This document shows positions 44,851 through 54,545 of a stretch of 64,000 nt of DNA, piece after piece; within the stretch, counting starts at the first letter, position 1; each line of letters opens with the position of its first letter. The translations under genes and the position numbers were made by a program. Below the pieces are notes generated by a model, which was given only the letters and a program-made list of their open reading frames with translations, did no database searches and had not been told where the DNA came from. Source of the DNA: Ignavibacteriota bacterium (GTDB lineage: Bacteria > Bacteroidota > Ignavibacteria > Kapaibacteriales > UBA2268); assembly GCA_020437395.1 (NCBI GenBank), contig JAGQWJ010000002.1, forward strand, positions 62,001 to 126,000, written 5' to 3'.

Positions 44851-47741
44851 TTTATAATAGTTATCTTCTCTATTTTCGAGTGATTTTTATAATTTAACTT
44901 CAATATATAAACACCAGAAGACAAGTTAGTTAGATTTAATGACTTTCCAAAATATTCTGTATTTCTTAATACAATATTACCATTCATGTCCAAAAGCTCA
45001 ACTTCCAATGGTAAATTGTCCTTGTTAACTATGTTCAAATAGTTTGAAGTTGGATTGGGATATACACCCAGTTCTGATACTATATCTTCTTCAACGCTTG
45101 ATTTGATTGTGTGAGGACTAAACTCTAAGTTATCTAAATACCAACCATTCTTATTGACAACTGCATTTGTGACTAATCTAAATCGTGTATAAACTATTTC
45201 AGCTCCACCTATAGTAACGGGTATTGCTTCAGTATTAATCCAATCTTCTTGAGTCAAGTTATTATCTTTCCATTGTTCGTAATCATCTGAACTATACTGC
45301 TTTACAATAGTCCAATTCTTCAGATCATTACTAGATTCAATTACTGCACTATCTAGCGGATGGACTTCGCATATTTGGTCAAATGTAAGTTTGTGCGACA
45401 AAATATCTCCATTTCCAATAGTCAAAATATCAATTTTAGTTGGTTGTAAATACAAGGTATATTCACTTCTAGGCTTGTAATTCCCATTTGGAGATGTAGA
45501 TATACTATTTGTAGGTGACGCCGCAATCTCATCAGTAACTTCCCATTCTTGTGAATAGTAAATCCCATTATTATCATCAAAATTTATTTCTCTATCTGCA
45601 TTTAAGCCAATTAGTTCACCTTCATAGCCCAATACACTATTCGAAGTATCACTAAACTGTTCTCCAAGACCCTGATTCTCATAACCAGCTACTAATACAC
45701 AACTAAGATTAGAGAAGTTACCTAATTCTTGAGTTATATTAACTGCTACCGTAGTCCCAATTTCTTCATTTACTAACGGGAAGATTCTTAAAAATTCACC
45801 GTCACCAAATATTTCTAATCTTTTGACTTTAGTAAGAGGAGTAACTTTATCAGCTCTTTTGTCTGGAATTTTTACGAAAAGTCTAGTTGATACGTGGTCA
45901 CCATTATCAACATAAGTTTCTATATTAGTTATAAATACTGAATCTGGTTTCTCAGTACCTCCAGCATAGCTATAAGCGTATCTATAAATACTAGAATCAT
46001 TTTCGCTTTTCGCTCTTATCTTATAGTCGTATCTCTGGTACGGCGTAAGTCCAGTATCAGTAAATACCTCATCTTCAGGACTTAATGTTTTAATTAGTAC
46101 ATCATCTCTGAATAATTGTAAATTAAAATCCTCTTTCTGCAATTGCTTACCGAAAGAGCTTTCTAATACTGTTGTCCAACTCAAATTTAATTTCGTAGGG
46201 TCATTCGGGATTATAGAAACAGTTAAGTCATTAACAGGTGATGGTTGATCTACTCTGATAATAGCTGAGTAAACGTCATTATCATTTATATTTCCATCTG
46301 GCCCTACTGTATTTCGCATATCAACCCAACTAGGGAATATAACTCCGTCATAAAAATCAAGACCACTATAGTCTCCTGCGAAAACGTTCCCATCGAACGG
46401 GTTATTACGAATGTCAGAAGGAACGTCCGATATTTGTCTATCTATCCAAGTTTCTCCTCCATCTGATGAGTAACTAACAAAGCACTCTACCATTATATTA
46501 TCAGGGTCATTCCTACTATCCAAATACATAACAGCTAAATCGCCATTAGTTGGGTCAACTCCCATCCACGTCCAAAATTGGTCACCTTTCGTCTCGGCAT
46601 GTACTATCTTAGGTTCAGACCAAGTCTCACCTTCATCGGTTGATTTGGAGAAATAAATATTTGGAATACTATCGGCTGCCCAAACCACATAGACGTTACC
46701 TCTGTTTGGACCATTGCTATAATCTGTTTTTATAACTGGGTATGCCTCAGCTCTTACTTTTCCTTTGACAGTATGTCTCCAACCCTGTGACAATAACTTA
46801 GTTGTTCCGAAAATATTATATTGATGGATTATACCAGGAGTACCCCAAGTAATACCACCATCAGTTGATTTGTTGAACCCTACTGCATGCTTAATACCAT
46901 GATTCCAGACGGCATATACATTACCCTCTGGACCTGTGGAAACTAATGGAAAACTCTGACCAAATGTTGTATCTTCGGAACTTCCGCTTAACCTTTCACT
47001 TATATTAACTGGCTCTAACCAAGTTTCACCTTTATCAGTTGACTTAGCTAATACTATTTGAGTAGCACTATCGGCTGCTGTTACTCTCTTCCAAGGAATA
47101 TATAGATGACCTCTATAAGGAGACTCATCAGAATTATCTACTTCTATATAATACTTATCTTCGAAATAAGTTAATGGATCATCGGGCAATTTGTGTTCTA
47201 TTACGGCTATGTGGTCACTCCAAGTTATTCCTCCATCCGTAGATTTATTAAGGTAAACTCCGTTCTCTCCGCTTCCATTTGCAGGGAAAGCACCGTGTAC
47301 AAGATAGCCAGTACCGTCTTTGTCGAACATTACAGATGGATCATTAGAAGAACGCCATCCATTTGCTTTACCTAGATTCTTGTTCTCCCAAGTTCTACCA
47401 CCATCTATAGATACATATACCCAAGATGATGAGTTGTCTCTATAATCTACTGCCGATGAGATAACTATATTAGGATTGTTTGGGTTTACAGCTATACTTG
47501 ATTCGTTTTGAGTCGGTTGCCCTTGTGAGTTACCTTCATCTACTGATGGTGCAATATTGAAGAATTTGGACTCACCTTGTATCTTGTAAGGTATTTTAAA
47601 TTGATATTTGTTGAATTCCTTCACCGCCGATGGGGAAGGAGTTGGATGAGCTGATTCCGCTTGACGTCGGAAAAAATCCTTGTCTGTAGCACTTAACTGA
47701 AGACTTATAAATATAATTAAAGTGGTAACTAAAGTTTTCAT
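44847..47741 (-). CDS. Secreted sialidase-like protein with Asp-box repeats and T9SS sorting domain
   Basis: The frame opens at 47780, but the ATG at 47741 gives a proper signal peptide (KTLVTTLIIFISLQLSA) and is preferred, leaving 964 residues. At least six Asp boxes of the S-x-D-x-G-x-T-W type are visible (SIDGGRTW, STDGGITW twice, STDKGETW, STDEGETW, SSDGGETW), forming a beta-propeller over about residues 85-480. A fibronectin-like region and a jelly-roll-like region follow. The end ELGVYPNPTSNYLNI...LTNLSSGVYILKLNY is a type IX sorting domain. Sialidase catalytic Arg triad and Tyr were not located, so it may bind rather than cleave glycans. Confidence 0.82.
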   Translation of the reverse strand: MKTLVTTLIIFISLQLSATDKDFFRRQAESAHPTPSPSAVKEFNKYQFKIPYKIQGESKFFNIAPSVDEGNSQGQPTQNESSIAVNPNNPNIVISSAVDYRDNSSSWVYVSIDGGRTWENKNLGKANGWRSSNDPSVMFDKDGTGYLVHGAFPANGSGENGVYLNKSTDGGITWSDHIAVIEHKLPDDPLTYFEDKYYIEVDNSDESPYRGHLYIPWKRVTAADSATQIVLAKSTDKGETWLEPVNISERLSGSSEDTTFGQSFPLVSTGPEGNVYAVWNHGIKHAVGFNKSTDGGITWGTPGIIHQYNIFGTTKLLSQGWRHTVKGKVRAEAYPVIKTDYSNGPNRGNVYVVWAADSIPNIYFSKSTDEGETWSEPKIVHAETKGDQFWTWMGVDPTNGDLAVMYLDSRNDPDNIMVECFVSYSSDGGETWIDRQISDVPSDIRNNPFDGNVFAGDYSGLDFYDGVIFPSWVDMRNTVGPDGNINDNDVYSAIIRVDQPSPVNDLTVSIIPNDPTKLNLSWTTVLESSFGKQLQKEDFNLQLFRDDVLIKTLSPEDEVFTDTGLTPYQRYDYKIRAKSENDSSIYRYAYSYAGGTEKPDSVFITNIETYVDNGDHVSTRLFVKIPDKRADKVTPLTKVKRLEIFGDGEFLRIFPLVNEEIGTTVAVNITQELGNFSNLSCVLVAGYENQGLGEQFSDTSNSVLGYEGELIGLNADREINFDDNNGIYYSQEWEVTDEIAASPTNSISTSPNGNYKPRSEYTLYLQPTKIDILTIGNGDILSHKLTFDQICEVHPLDSAVIESSNDLKNWTIVKQYSSDDYEQWKDNNLTQEDWINTEAIPVTIGGAEIVYTRFRLVTNAVVNKNGWYLDNLEFSPHTIKSSVEEDIVSELGVYPNPTSNYLNIVNKDNLPLEVELLDMNGNIVLRNTEYFGKSLNLTNLSSGVYILKLNYKNHSKIEKITIIK

Positions 47742-47815
47742 ATCAATCCTATTGTATTTTTTCTTTTTCAATAGAGACAAGATAATAAAAAAATTAGTTT
47801 TTACAGAGAGATAAT

Positions 47816-48439
47816 TTATTTAATGAATTTACAAACGAGGTTTTGGTTATGTGATAATATGTATTTCCCATTTGGCAAATCACTAATATCTATGGAATAA
47901 TTTTCATCATTGAGTATTTTGATATTAGGGTGGATTGTCCTGCCATCAAGACTAATTAAAGTTAGTTGACTTTGTATTGGGATTGGCGTTGTAATAACTA
48001 TTCTATTCTCTTGCAACTCATAGCTAAAAATTTGTTTGTTGTCTGACTCGATTACAGATGATTGGACACTTGGAGTATAAACAATTAGATTATTAAAAAC
48101 CTGAACGGTTCCATCCAAAGTTACAGTTGATAACCTATAATAATAGGAATAATTAAAATCTAATGTGCTATCTATCGACGTATATTTCTTATTTGTTATA
48201 GAAGTTTTAGCTCCGTCTAATGTATCTATAATTTCAAATTCTAATTTCTGATGATCTAAAGATCTTTCAAGTAAAAAATATTTATTATTAAATTCAGTTG
48301 CGGTTTCCCATTGAATAACTAATGTACTATCGACTCTTGATAGTTCAAATAATTCTAATTCTACTTCACTGATACTTTTAAAATCGGTTGAGTACAAAAA
48401 AGGTGATAAGATAAACAATATTAAGATGGCTAATCTCAT
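47816..48439 (-). CDS. Secreted protein with fibronectin-like domain and T9SS-like C-terminus
   Basis: The 207-residue protein has a signal peptide (RLAILILFILSPFLYS). The segment VIQWETATEFNNKYFLLERSLDHQKLEF...YYYRLSTVTLDGT resembles the FN3-like unit that precedes sorting domains in many Bacteroidota proteins. The end TLISLDGRTIHP...ISDLPNGKYILSHNQ looks like a short sorting domain. It is small for a type IX substrate, so it may be a reduced anchor-type protein. It follows the biotin carrier gene by 2 bp; the functional link is unclear. Confidence 0.6.
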   Translation of the reverse strand: MRLAILILFILSPFLYSTDFKSISEVELELFELSRVDSTLVIQWETATEFNNKYFLLERSLDHQKLEFEIIDTLDGAKTSITNKKYTSIDSTLDFNYSYYYRLSTVTLDGTVQVFNNLIVYTPSVQSSVIESDNKQIFSYELQENRIVITTPIPIQSQLTLISLDGRTIHPNIKILNDENYSIDISDLPNGKYILSHNQNLVCKFIK

Positions 48440-48441
48440 AA

Positions 48442-48966
48442 TTACTCTATCTCAATCAGTACCGTTCCTTTATCTACAGCTTTACCTTCTATTGCATTTA
48501 TTTTTTTGACAATACCAGAAAGTGGAGAAGCAAGTGCATTTTCCATTTTCATTGCTTCTACTATGACCAACTTATCGTTCTCTAATATCTGATCACCTAC
48601 TGCACAGTTCACTTTCACGACCATACCTGGCATAGGTGCAACTATACCATTGACCTTGTTTTTACCCTTTCCACTTTGGCGAACAAATTGCTCTAAAAGT
48701 GAAGATGTTGCAGTTTTTATTTCGTATTTATAGCCGAAACCTGTAGTTAATATTTCTATACTTTCTTGATTCTCTTGATTAATCTTAACTGTAAATATTT
48801 TGTTGTTGACGGAGATTACTTTTACATTATCTTCATATTCTTTCAAGATTTTAAATTCATACAATTTCTCATTCAAAAAAACTTTTGATGTATCAGTATG
48901 ATCGAATGCAGCTGAGAAAATTTTTTCACCTGACACAAGTTTTATTTCTCCTTGAATATTATTCAT
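48442..48966 (-). CDS. Biotin carboxyl carrier protein-like (acyl-CoA carboxylase subunit)
   Basis: The 174-residue protein ends in a biotinyl domain with MVVKVNCAVGDQ and the attachment motif EAMKMENA, biotinyl lysine K140. The N-terminal ~90 residues resemble the linker of propionyl/acetyl-CoA carboxylase alpha chains. It begins 2 bp after the biotin carboxylase stop, so the two make a split alpha subunit. The carboxyltransferase partner is not in the window. The substrate acyl-CoA cannot be assigned. Confidence 0.87.
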   Translation of the reverse strand: MNNIQGEIKLVSGEKIFSAAFDHTDTSKVFLNEKLYEFKILKEYEDNVKVISVNNKIFTVKINQENQESIEILTTGFGYKYEIKTATSSLLEQFVRQSGKGKNKVNGIVAPMPGMVVKVNCAVGDQILENDKLVIVEAMKMENALASPLSGIVKKINAIEGKAVDKGTVLIEIE

Positions 48967-48968
48967 TT

Positions 48969-50468
48969 TTAAAATTTCCTCATATTATTTAATCTTTTTG
49001 ATTTCCAATCATTTGGTTTCGGATTAACAGCTGATACTTTTTTAGTATTTTTATTTTTATTGTAGATGAAAGCAGCTATTGCAGCAGCAAACTTATCACC
49101 TTTTCCTTTCATCTCGTCGAGTACTTTAAAGTCAAAATCTTTCTCTATAAAGCCCGTATCAAAATAGTGATTACGAAATCTGTCAGATTGCATTACCGCC
49201 TTCAGAAAAGGAATAACAGTTCTAGAACCAACTACTTTGTACGAAGACAAAGCCGCATCCATTTTTTCTATTGCTTCCTCTCTATCCTGACCGAAAACTA
49301 TTAGTTTTGCCAACATAGGGTCGAAGTTTATACTAACTTCATCGCCTCGCTCTATTCCACCATCTACTCTTACACCGATTCCATCGGGGTTTCTAAGGTA
49401 TGAAATTTTACCAATGTCAGGCATAAAATTGTTCAAAGGGTCTTCTGCATAAATTCTTGCTTCAATTGCATGACCAGAAATAACTATATCATCTTGTTCA
49501 AATGGCAATGGGTATCCAGCAGCTATTTTGATTTGTTCTTTTGCGAGATCAACTCCAGTAATAAGCTCCGACACAGGGTGTTCTACTTGCAATCGAGTAT
49601 TCATTTCTAAGAAATAGAAATTTTTATCCTTATCTAGTAAGAACTCGATAGTTCCAGCATTTACATATTGACAAGCTTTAGCTGCATCTACGGCTACTTT
49701 GCCCATAGCTGCTCTTAGCTTTTCGTCCAATACTGTCGATGGTGCTTCCTCAATTACTTTTTGGTGGCGTCTTTGGATTGAGCAATCTCTCTCTGCTAGA
49801 TGAATACAATTTCCGTGTTCATCCGCCAATACTTGTATTTCAATATGCTTAGGATTGACTATATATTTTTCCATATATATAGTGTCATCACCGAAAGCAT
49901 TTCTGGCTTCTCTTTGAGCAGCATTGTAGCTGTCAATAAAATCGGATTCATAATCAACTTTACGCATACCCTTTCCACCTCCACCAGCAGCTGCTTTTAG
50001 TAGTATAGGATAACCGATTTCATTAGCTATTTCTTTTGCCAAAACTAGATCTGTAATTCGCTCTTTAGTTCCGGGTACGATTGGTACTCCGGCTTTTTGC
50101 ATTAGTTCACGAGCGGCGGTTTTATTACCCATAACTTCTATAGCATATTCATTTGGGCCGATGAACTTAATCTCAGCATCTTTACATGCTTTGCTAAAGC
50201 TAGCATTTTCTGAAAGAAAACCATAACCTGGGTGTATGGCTTCGCAACCATTCTCAATAGCTAAGCTAATAATCTGAGCCGCATCCAAATACGCTTGCTT
50301 AGGTGTGTCGCCTACAATCTCCAAAGCATAGTCGGCAGATATAGTATGCAACGAGTGTTTATCTACTTCATGGTAAACGGCATAAGTTTCTATGCCCAAC
50401 TCTCGAGCAGCATTCATCACTCTGATGGCTATCTCGCCTCTATTCGCAACTAATATTTTTTTAAACAT
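48969..50468 (-). CDS. Biotin carboxylase (AccC-type) of an acyl-CoA carboxylase
   Basis: The 499-residue ATP-grasp enzyme carboxylates biotin on the carrier protein using bicarbonate. Motifs: FKKILVANRGEIAIRVMNAARELGI, HPGYGFLSENASFSKAC, GNKTAARELMQKAGVPIVPGT, KAAAGGGGKGMRKV, ERDCSIQRRHQKVIEEAPS and FYFLEMNTRLQVEHPVSELITG. The last ~35 residues are a lysine-rich extension beyond standard AccC (about 450). Gene order carboxylase-carrier suggests a propionyl- or acetyl-CoA carboxylase; the name accC is likely but the substrate is open. The 600 bp upstream gap separates it from the tricorn-like gene. Confidence 0.93.
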   Translation of the reverse strand: MFKKILVANRGEIAIRVMNAARELGIETYAVYHEVDKHSLHTISADYALEIVGDTPKQAYLDAAQIISLAIENGCEAIHPGYGFLSENASFSKACKDAEIKFIGPNEYAIEVMGNKTAARELMQKAGVPIVPGTKERITDLVLAKEIANEIGYPILLKAAAGGGGKGMRKVDYESDFIDSYNAAQREARNAFGDDTIYMEKYIVNPKHIEIQVLADEHGNCIHLAERDCSIQRRHQKVIEEAPSTVLDEKLRAAMGKVAVDAAKACQYVNAGTIEFLLDKDKNFYFLEMNTRLQVEHPVSELITGVDLAKEQIKIAAGYPLPFEQDDIVISGHAIEARIYAEDPLNNFMPDIGKISYLRNPDGIGVRVDGGIERGDEVSINFDPMLAKLIVFGQDREEAIEKMDAALSSYKVVGSRTVIPFLKAVMQSDRFRNHYFDTGFIEKDFDFKVLDEMKGKGDKFAAAIAAFIYNKNKNTKKVSAVNPKPNDWKSKRLNNMRKF

Positions 50469-50594
50469 AATATTCTATTCGATTTCATAATAATCATTTA
50501 CAAATAATCCTGATTTCCACAGATTACTCTACCGCAATATAATAAAATCTGAAAGATAGTTACGAAAAATACAATCTTCACTGCTGAGATTTGA

Positions 50595-50822
50595 CAAAAG
50601 CAATTCGAATCATTGCTATTTGTTGAATATGATTATCATTTAAAGCATAAGAGTAAAATCTACTTTTTAGATTATAATACTGATATTATATATATACTGG
50701 GTGAATCGGGTAATTACACTGAACTAAAATGACCAGTAAATAAAGTGGTAAATTTTTGATTAGATAATGGCTATCTTTACGTAGCTAATAATGAAGAAAT
50801 TTACCGACTCAAGCTAGAGTAG
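50595..50822 (+). pseudogene. Degraded gene fragment (propeller-like C-terminus) in the 50.5-51.0 kb gap
   Basis: In one plus-strand frame the bases read a protein-like string (FVEYDYHLKHKSKIYFLDYN... then YNTDIIYILGESGNYTEL) broken by TGA at 50731 and TGA at 50755. It resumes as LDNGYLYVANNEEIYRLKLE and ends at TAG 50820-50822. The pattern of YFLD and YLYVANNEEIYRL resembles blades of a beta-propeller. With two stops and no start it is a remnant. The rest of the 50469-51071 gap holds the REP-like hairpin and a terminator; I see no other gene. Confidence 0.5.
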
Positions 50823-50914
50823 GTTTTTGTGTTCAGAGGTAGTAAAAACAACTACAACAATGGTTGCAACATCTTGTTGCTAATTATCATCTTGTTATCT
50901 TGTTCTAACATTTG

Positions 50915-50935
50915 GAGACGTCTGCAATACGTCTC
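50915..50935. repeat. REP-like hairpin GAGACGT-N7-ACGTCTC
   Basis: A perfect 7 bp inverted repeat surrounds CTGCAAT. Similar GTAGAGACG...CGTCTCTAC elements are dispersed in many bacterial genomes. It is preceded by repeated ATCTTGTT motifs (50870-50906). Only one copy is present in this window. Confidence 0.5.
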
Positions 50936-50992
50936 TACATATTTATTTTTAACCAATCCTAAAAATTCTTAAATCCTGAAAATGCTGATTTA

Positions 50993-51026
50993 TAAAAAAA
51001 GCTGCCTAGTTTTAGACAGCTTTTTC
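50993..51026 (-). terminator. Terminator of the tricorn-like protease gene
   Basis: Arms AAAAGCTGCCTA (50997-51008) and TAGACAGCTTTT (51013-51024) pair with one G-U and a 4 nt loop, flanked by A and T runs, 46 bp past the stop at 51072. The symmetry allows function on both strands. Confidence 0.82.
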
Positions 51027-51071
51027 GGTTTCAACTCTTACAACAAGGGGACTTTTCCCTTGCCACTTTAT

Positions 51072-54000
51072 TTACTTCTTCTTGCTCTTATCTGGGAAAG
51101 GAGGTAAAACAGGAAGTTTCTTGTTCTTATCGAAAGTTTTCATTTCTTTTTGAACTTCTTCTATTGCTCTTTCTAACTGTTGGTCTATTCCTTCCATTAC
51201 TTTTGCAGGATGATTGTCAACTTCTATGTCTGGAGAGATACCAGTTCCTTCTAATACCCAATCGCCTCTTGCACCTAAGTTTGCAAACTCCGGACGTGTC
51301 AAATAACCACCATCAATGAAAGGCAATGAACCACGAATACCGATTACGCCACCCCAAGTTCTCTTACCGATAAGTTTACCTAATCCGTAATATCTGAATT
51401 GGTAAGGAAATAAATCACCATCTGACATTGACATTTCGTTAATCAAACAAACCATTGGCCCCATAAAAGTTGCATCTGGTTTTGCTGATATATCTTCTTG
51501 GTTTCTTATGTGTTGAGCTATTGCTATATATCTTCTCAATCTCTCAATTATCATAGGAGATACGTTACCACCACCATTATATCTGTCATCAATTATAAGT
51601 CCTTCTTTATCTAGTTGAGAGTAAAAAGTTTTAGCAAATTCGTTCAAACCATTGCCAACTCCCATATCAGGAATGTGAATATAACCGATTTTACCGCCAC
51701 TTTTCTCGTCAACAATCTTTCTTCTTCCTTCAACCCAATCAAAATAGCGCAAATCATTATCACTTTTGATAGTTTTGATGTAATACTCTTTAGCACCACT
51801 CATAGATGCACTAGAATTAACTGTAATTTTCACCAATTTATTGGCTTTATTTTCCAAAGCCATATTTGGTGTGAACTCATCGTTAACTTTAACATCATCA
51901 ATTGCTAATAAATACATACCCTCTTTAATATCTAACCCTGGTTCTGTTAATGGAGAGCGTTTGCTTTCTTCCCAATTCCTTCCAACAAGTATATTAGAGA
52001 TTTTCCAATTTTTTCCTACTAATTCCAAATCGGCTCCAAGTTGACCAATAGCAATTGTTTTAACTTTTGGCATATCACCCCCACCTACATAAGCATGACC
52101 TACATTAAGTTCTGAGATTAATTCGCCCAAGACATAAGTCAAATCGGTTCTGTGTTGAACATAAGGTAACATAGACTCATATTTAGTATTCATTTCGTCC
52201 CAATCAACTCCGTGCATACCTGGGTCGTAGAAGAAATCTCTCATCTGTCTCCAAGTCTCCGAATATATCTGAAGCCATTCGCTACCTGGGTAGATTTTCG
52301 TTTGCATATTTGATAAGTCCAGCTTGTCTTTTGAAGATACTTCAATTTTGTCAGCTAATGGCTGGATATAATAATTATCGCCAGATTTGATAAAAATGTT
52401 CTTAGCATCAGGAGTGATATCCCATTGGTAGAAACTACCAACTTGTTTTTCTTCTTTATTATTGAAGTCATAAACATAAGTAGATGGCGAATTTCCACTA
52501 TTTGTTCTAACATAATACATTTTGTGATCTTTAGTCAGAGTCATACCAAAATAATTTCCTGCCGGAGTTGGTACATCGAAAACTCTGTCTTTAATTCCAT
52601 CGAAGTCTATCTCTACAGAGACTTCCTTTTCTTTTTTATCTTTATCTTCTTCCTTCTTATCTGCAAAACCTTCGAAAACAAAAGGAGACTTTATATCTTT
52701 TTTCAATGGAACTCCATAGATTTTATTCAGATCTGAATATGAATAGTTCCACTCTAAATTGTTTATATCTGCGTTAAACGTACGGCTTGAATTATAGAAC
52801 AAAAAGTTTCCTCCTGGAGAGAATACACCAGAACTTGCGTTAAAGAATTTATTTGAAACTAATTCATTTTTACCGCTTACAGTTGAGTGAACAAATACAC
52901 CTGAAATATTCGGATTCAAATTGTCAGTATAAACAATCCATTTGCTATCTGGAGACCAATTATAATCTCTAATCTCCCAACTTCTTGATTTAGTTACTTC
53001 TTTTCTATTTCCGTTAGGAACAGAGTAGTAGTAAAGTTTCATAGATTTGTCTGAAGTCAATATGTATTTGCTATCAGGTGACCATTTCATCTCGTAACGA
53101 TAAGATTCAAAGTCATTGGTAAGTTGCTTTGTTTCTGAACCATCAGGTTTCACTAAAAATATTTCATACTCACCACTGAAATCACTCATATAAGAAATCC
53201 ACTTACCATCTGGTGACCATACAGGGTTTCTATCGTGGGCGTTGGATGTGTTCGTCAGATTTTTAGTGATTCCTTCTTCTTTTGAAACTACGAAAATGTC
53301 ACCTCTTGCAGAGAATAATGCCCACTTACCATCAGGAGAGACTGTGCTTCCAGATATTTCGTCGCTTACGTCTTCTATCCTTGGTCTTGCTGTTGGAAAA
53401 TCATCATGAACAGATATATTTACTTTATTTATTGTTTCTGTCGCATAATCCATCAAATAGATTTCTCCACCCATCTCGTATGCAATGTGTTTTGTCCCTT
53501 TCGATGGGAATTTTACGTCGTAATAAGAAGTATTAGTAATCTGTTTTTCTTCTTTAGTTTTAGTATTATAACTAAACAAATTCATTGTTCCAGTTCTGTC
53601 AGAGATGTAATAGATTTTATCGCCATTCCAAATCGGCATAATATCTTGAGCATCATTATTAGTTACTTGAGTAAGTTCTTTAGTATTAAAATCATAAATC
53701 CATACTTCAGCAACTTGACCACCTCTATATCTTTTCCAAGTTCTATAGTCACGGAATATTCTATTATATGCAATCTTGGTTCCATCTGGTGAAAGTGAAG
53801 CATAGCCAGAGTTAGGCAAATCTAAAGTTTTTGGTATTCCAGTCACTGCTGGTACTGTGAAGATTTTACCTTCCAATACATGCCAACTTTCTTCTCTTGA
53901 TCGATATACTATGTCCTTGCCATCATTTGTCCATTCTAATATAATTTTATTAGGCCCCATTCTTTCAGGGAGTCCTTCTACATCCATATTGAAGGTTCTT

Positions 54001-54308
54001 TGTATTGGCATTCCGCCTTCTGAAGGCATTACAAAAACTTGTTGGTTTCCGTTGTACTCTCCAGCAAATGCAATTTTCTTTCCATCTGGTGAAAACCTTG
54101 GGAACATTTCTATTCCTTCTGAAACTGTCACACGTCTTGCTATACCACCAGTAATTGGGACAGTGAAAATATCACCGGCATGAGTAAAGGTTATTTGACT
54201 ATCCGAACTGTTGGGAAATCGGAGAAGTTTAGATTGACTGAACATCATTGAGTATGTTGCAAGCATAACTATAGTAGCGAGGAAGTATTTTCTCATTATC
54301 CACTTCAT
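51072..54308 (-). CDS. Tricorn-like protease (S41 family, TolB/WD propeller plus PDZ)
   Basis: The frame opens at 54323. ATGs at 54308 and 54296 both give a signal peptide (RKYFLATIVMLATYSMMFS); I give 54308. Residues about 30-330 and 335-660 hold propeller repeats such as FPRFSPDGKKIAFAGE, NPVWSPDGKWISYMSD and KWSPDSKYILTSD. A core domain, a PDZ domain (LDIKEGMYLLAIDDVKVND) and an S41 catalytic region follow, with GLIIDDRYNGGGN and NEMSMSDGD near residue 965 (numbered from 54323) containing the candidate nucleophile Ser. Such proteases degrade oligopeptides; a signal peptide puts this one in the periplasm or outside. An acidic and lysine-rich loop (about 565-585) is unusual. Confidence 0.9.
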   Translation of the reverse strand: MKWIMRKYFLATIVMLATYSMMFSQSKLLRFPNSSDSQITFTHAGDIFTVPITGGIARRVTVSEGIEMFPRFSPDGKKIAFAGEYNGNQQVFVMPSEGGMPIQRTFNMDVEGLPERMGPNKIILEWTNDGKDIVYRSREESWHVLEGKIFTVPAVTGIPKTLDLPNSGYASLSPDGTKIAYNRIFRDYRTWKRYRGGQVAEVWIYDFNTKELTQVTNNDAQDIMPIWNGDKIYYISDRTGTMNLFSYNTKTKEEKQITNTSYYDVKFPSKGTKHIAYEMGGEIYLMDYATETINKVNISVHDDFPTARPRIEDVSDEISGSTVSPDGKWALFSARGDIFVVSKEEGITKNLTNTSNAHDRNPVWSPDGKWISYMSDFSGEYEIFLVKPDGSETKQLTNDFESYRYEMKWSPDSKYILTSDKSMKLYYYSVPNGNRKEVTKSRSWEIRDYNWSPDSKWIVYTDNLNPNISGVFVHSTVSGKNELVSNKFFNASSGVFSPGGNFLFYNSSRTFNADINNLEWNYSYSDLNKIYGVPLKKDIKSPFVFEGFADKKEEDKDKKEKEVSVEIDFDGIKDRVFDVPTPAGNYFGMTLTKDHKMYYVRTNSGNSPSTYVYDFNNKEEKQVGSFYQWDITPDAKNIFIKSGDNYYIQPLADKIEVSSKDKLDLSNMQTKIYPGSEWLQIYSETWRQMRDFFYDPGMHGVDWDEMNTKYESMLPYVQHRTDLTYVLGELISELNVGHAYVGGGDMPKVKTIAIGQLGADLELVGKNWKISNILVGRNWEESKRSPLTEPGLDIKEGMYLLAIDDVKVNDEFTPNMALENKANKLVKITVNSSASMSGAKEYYIKTIKSDNDLRYFDWVEGRRKIVDEKSGGKIGYIHIPDMGVGNGLNEFAKTFYSQLDKEGLIIDDRYNGGGNVSPMIIERLRRYIAIAQHIRNQEDISAKPDATFMGPMVCLINEMSMSDGDLFPYQFRYYGLGKLIGKRTWGGVIGIRGSLPFIDGGYLTRPEFANLGARGDWVLEGTGISPDIEVDNHPAKVMEGIDQQLERAIEEVQKEMKTFDKNKKLPVLPPFPDKSKKK

Positions 54309-54545
54309 TCTTAAATTTAACAATATTGAATTTTCAATTTTTTAATACGTACTCCAAAATTTATAGTTTTAATTTTTGGAAAAAAAGCAATATCTTACAA
54401 AAATTGAGTAAGTACAAGTATGCAATTTAATCATAGATTTGGTAGTCACAAAGTTTCTATAAAAATCATAACTATTCAAAAATAAGAAAAATTTAATTTC
54501 GTTATTTTGACGAAAATTTATTCATAAATGTAGAGTGTTATAAGT

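Noticed and set aside
44847-47741. Calling the Asp-box protein an active sialidase
   Set aside because: Asp boxes occur in many propellers; the catalytic Arg triad and Tyr could not be located.
54507-54536. TTGACG-N18-TAGAGT as a sigma-70 promoter for the carbonic anhydrase gene
   Set aside because: The implied transcript would start about 3 bases before the ATG, and other promoters here follow the TAnnTTTG pattern; too weak to list.
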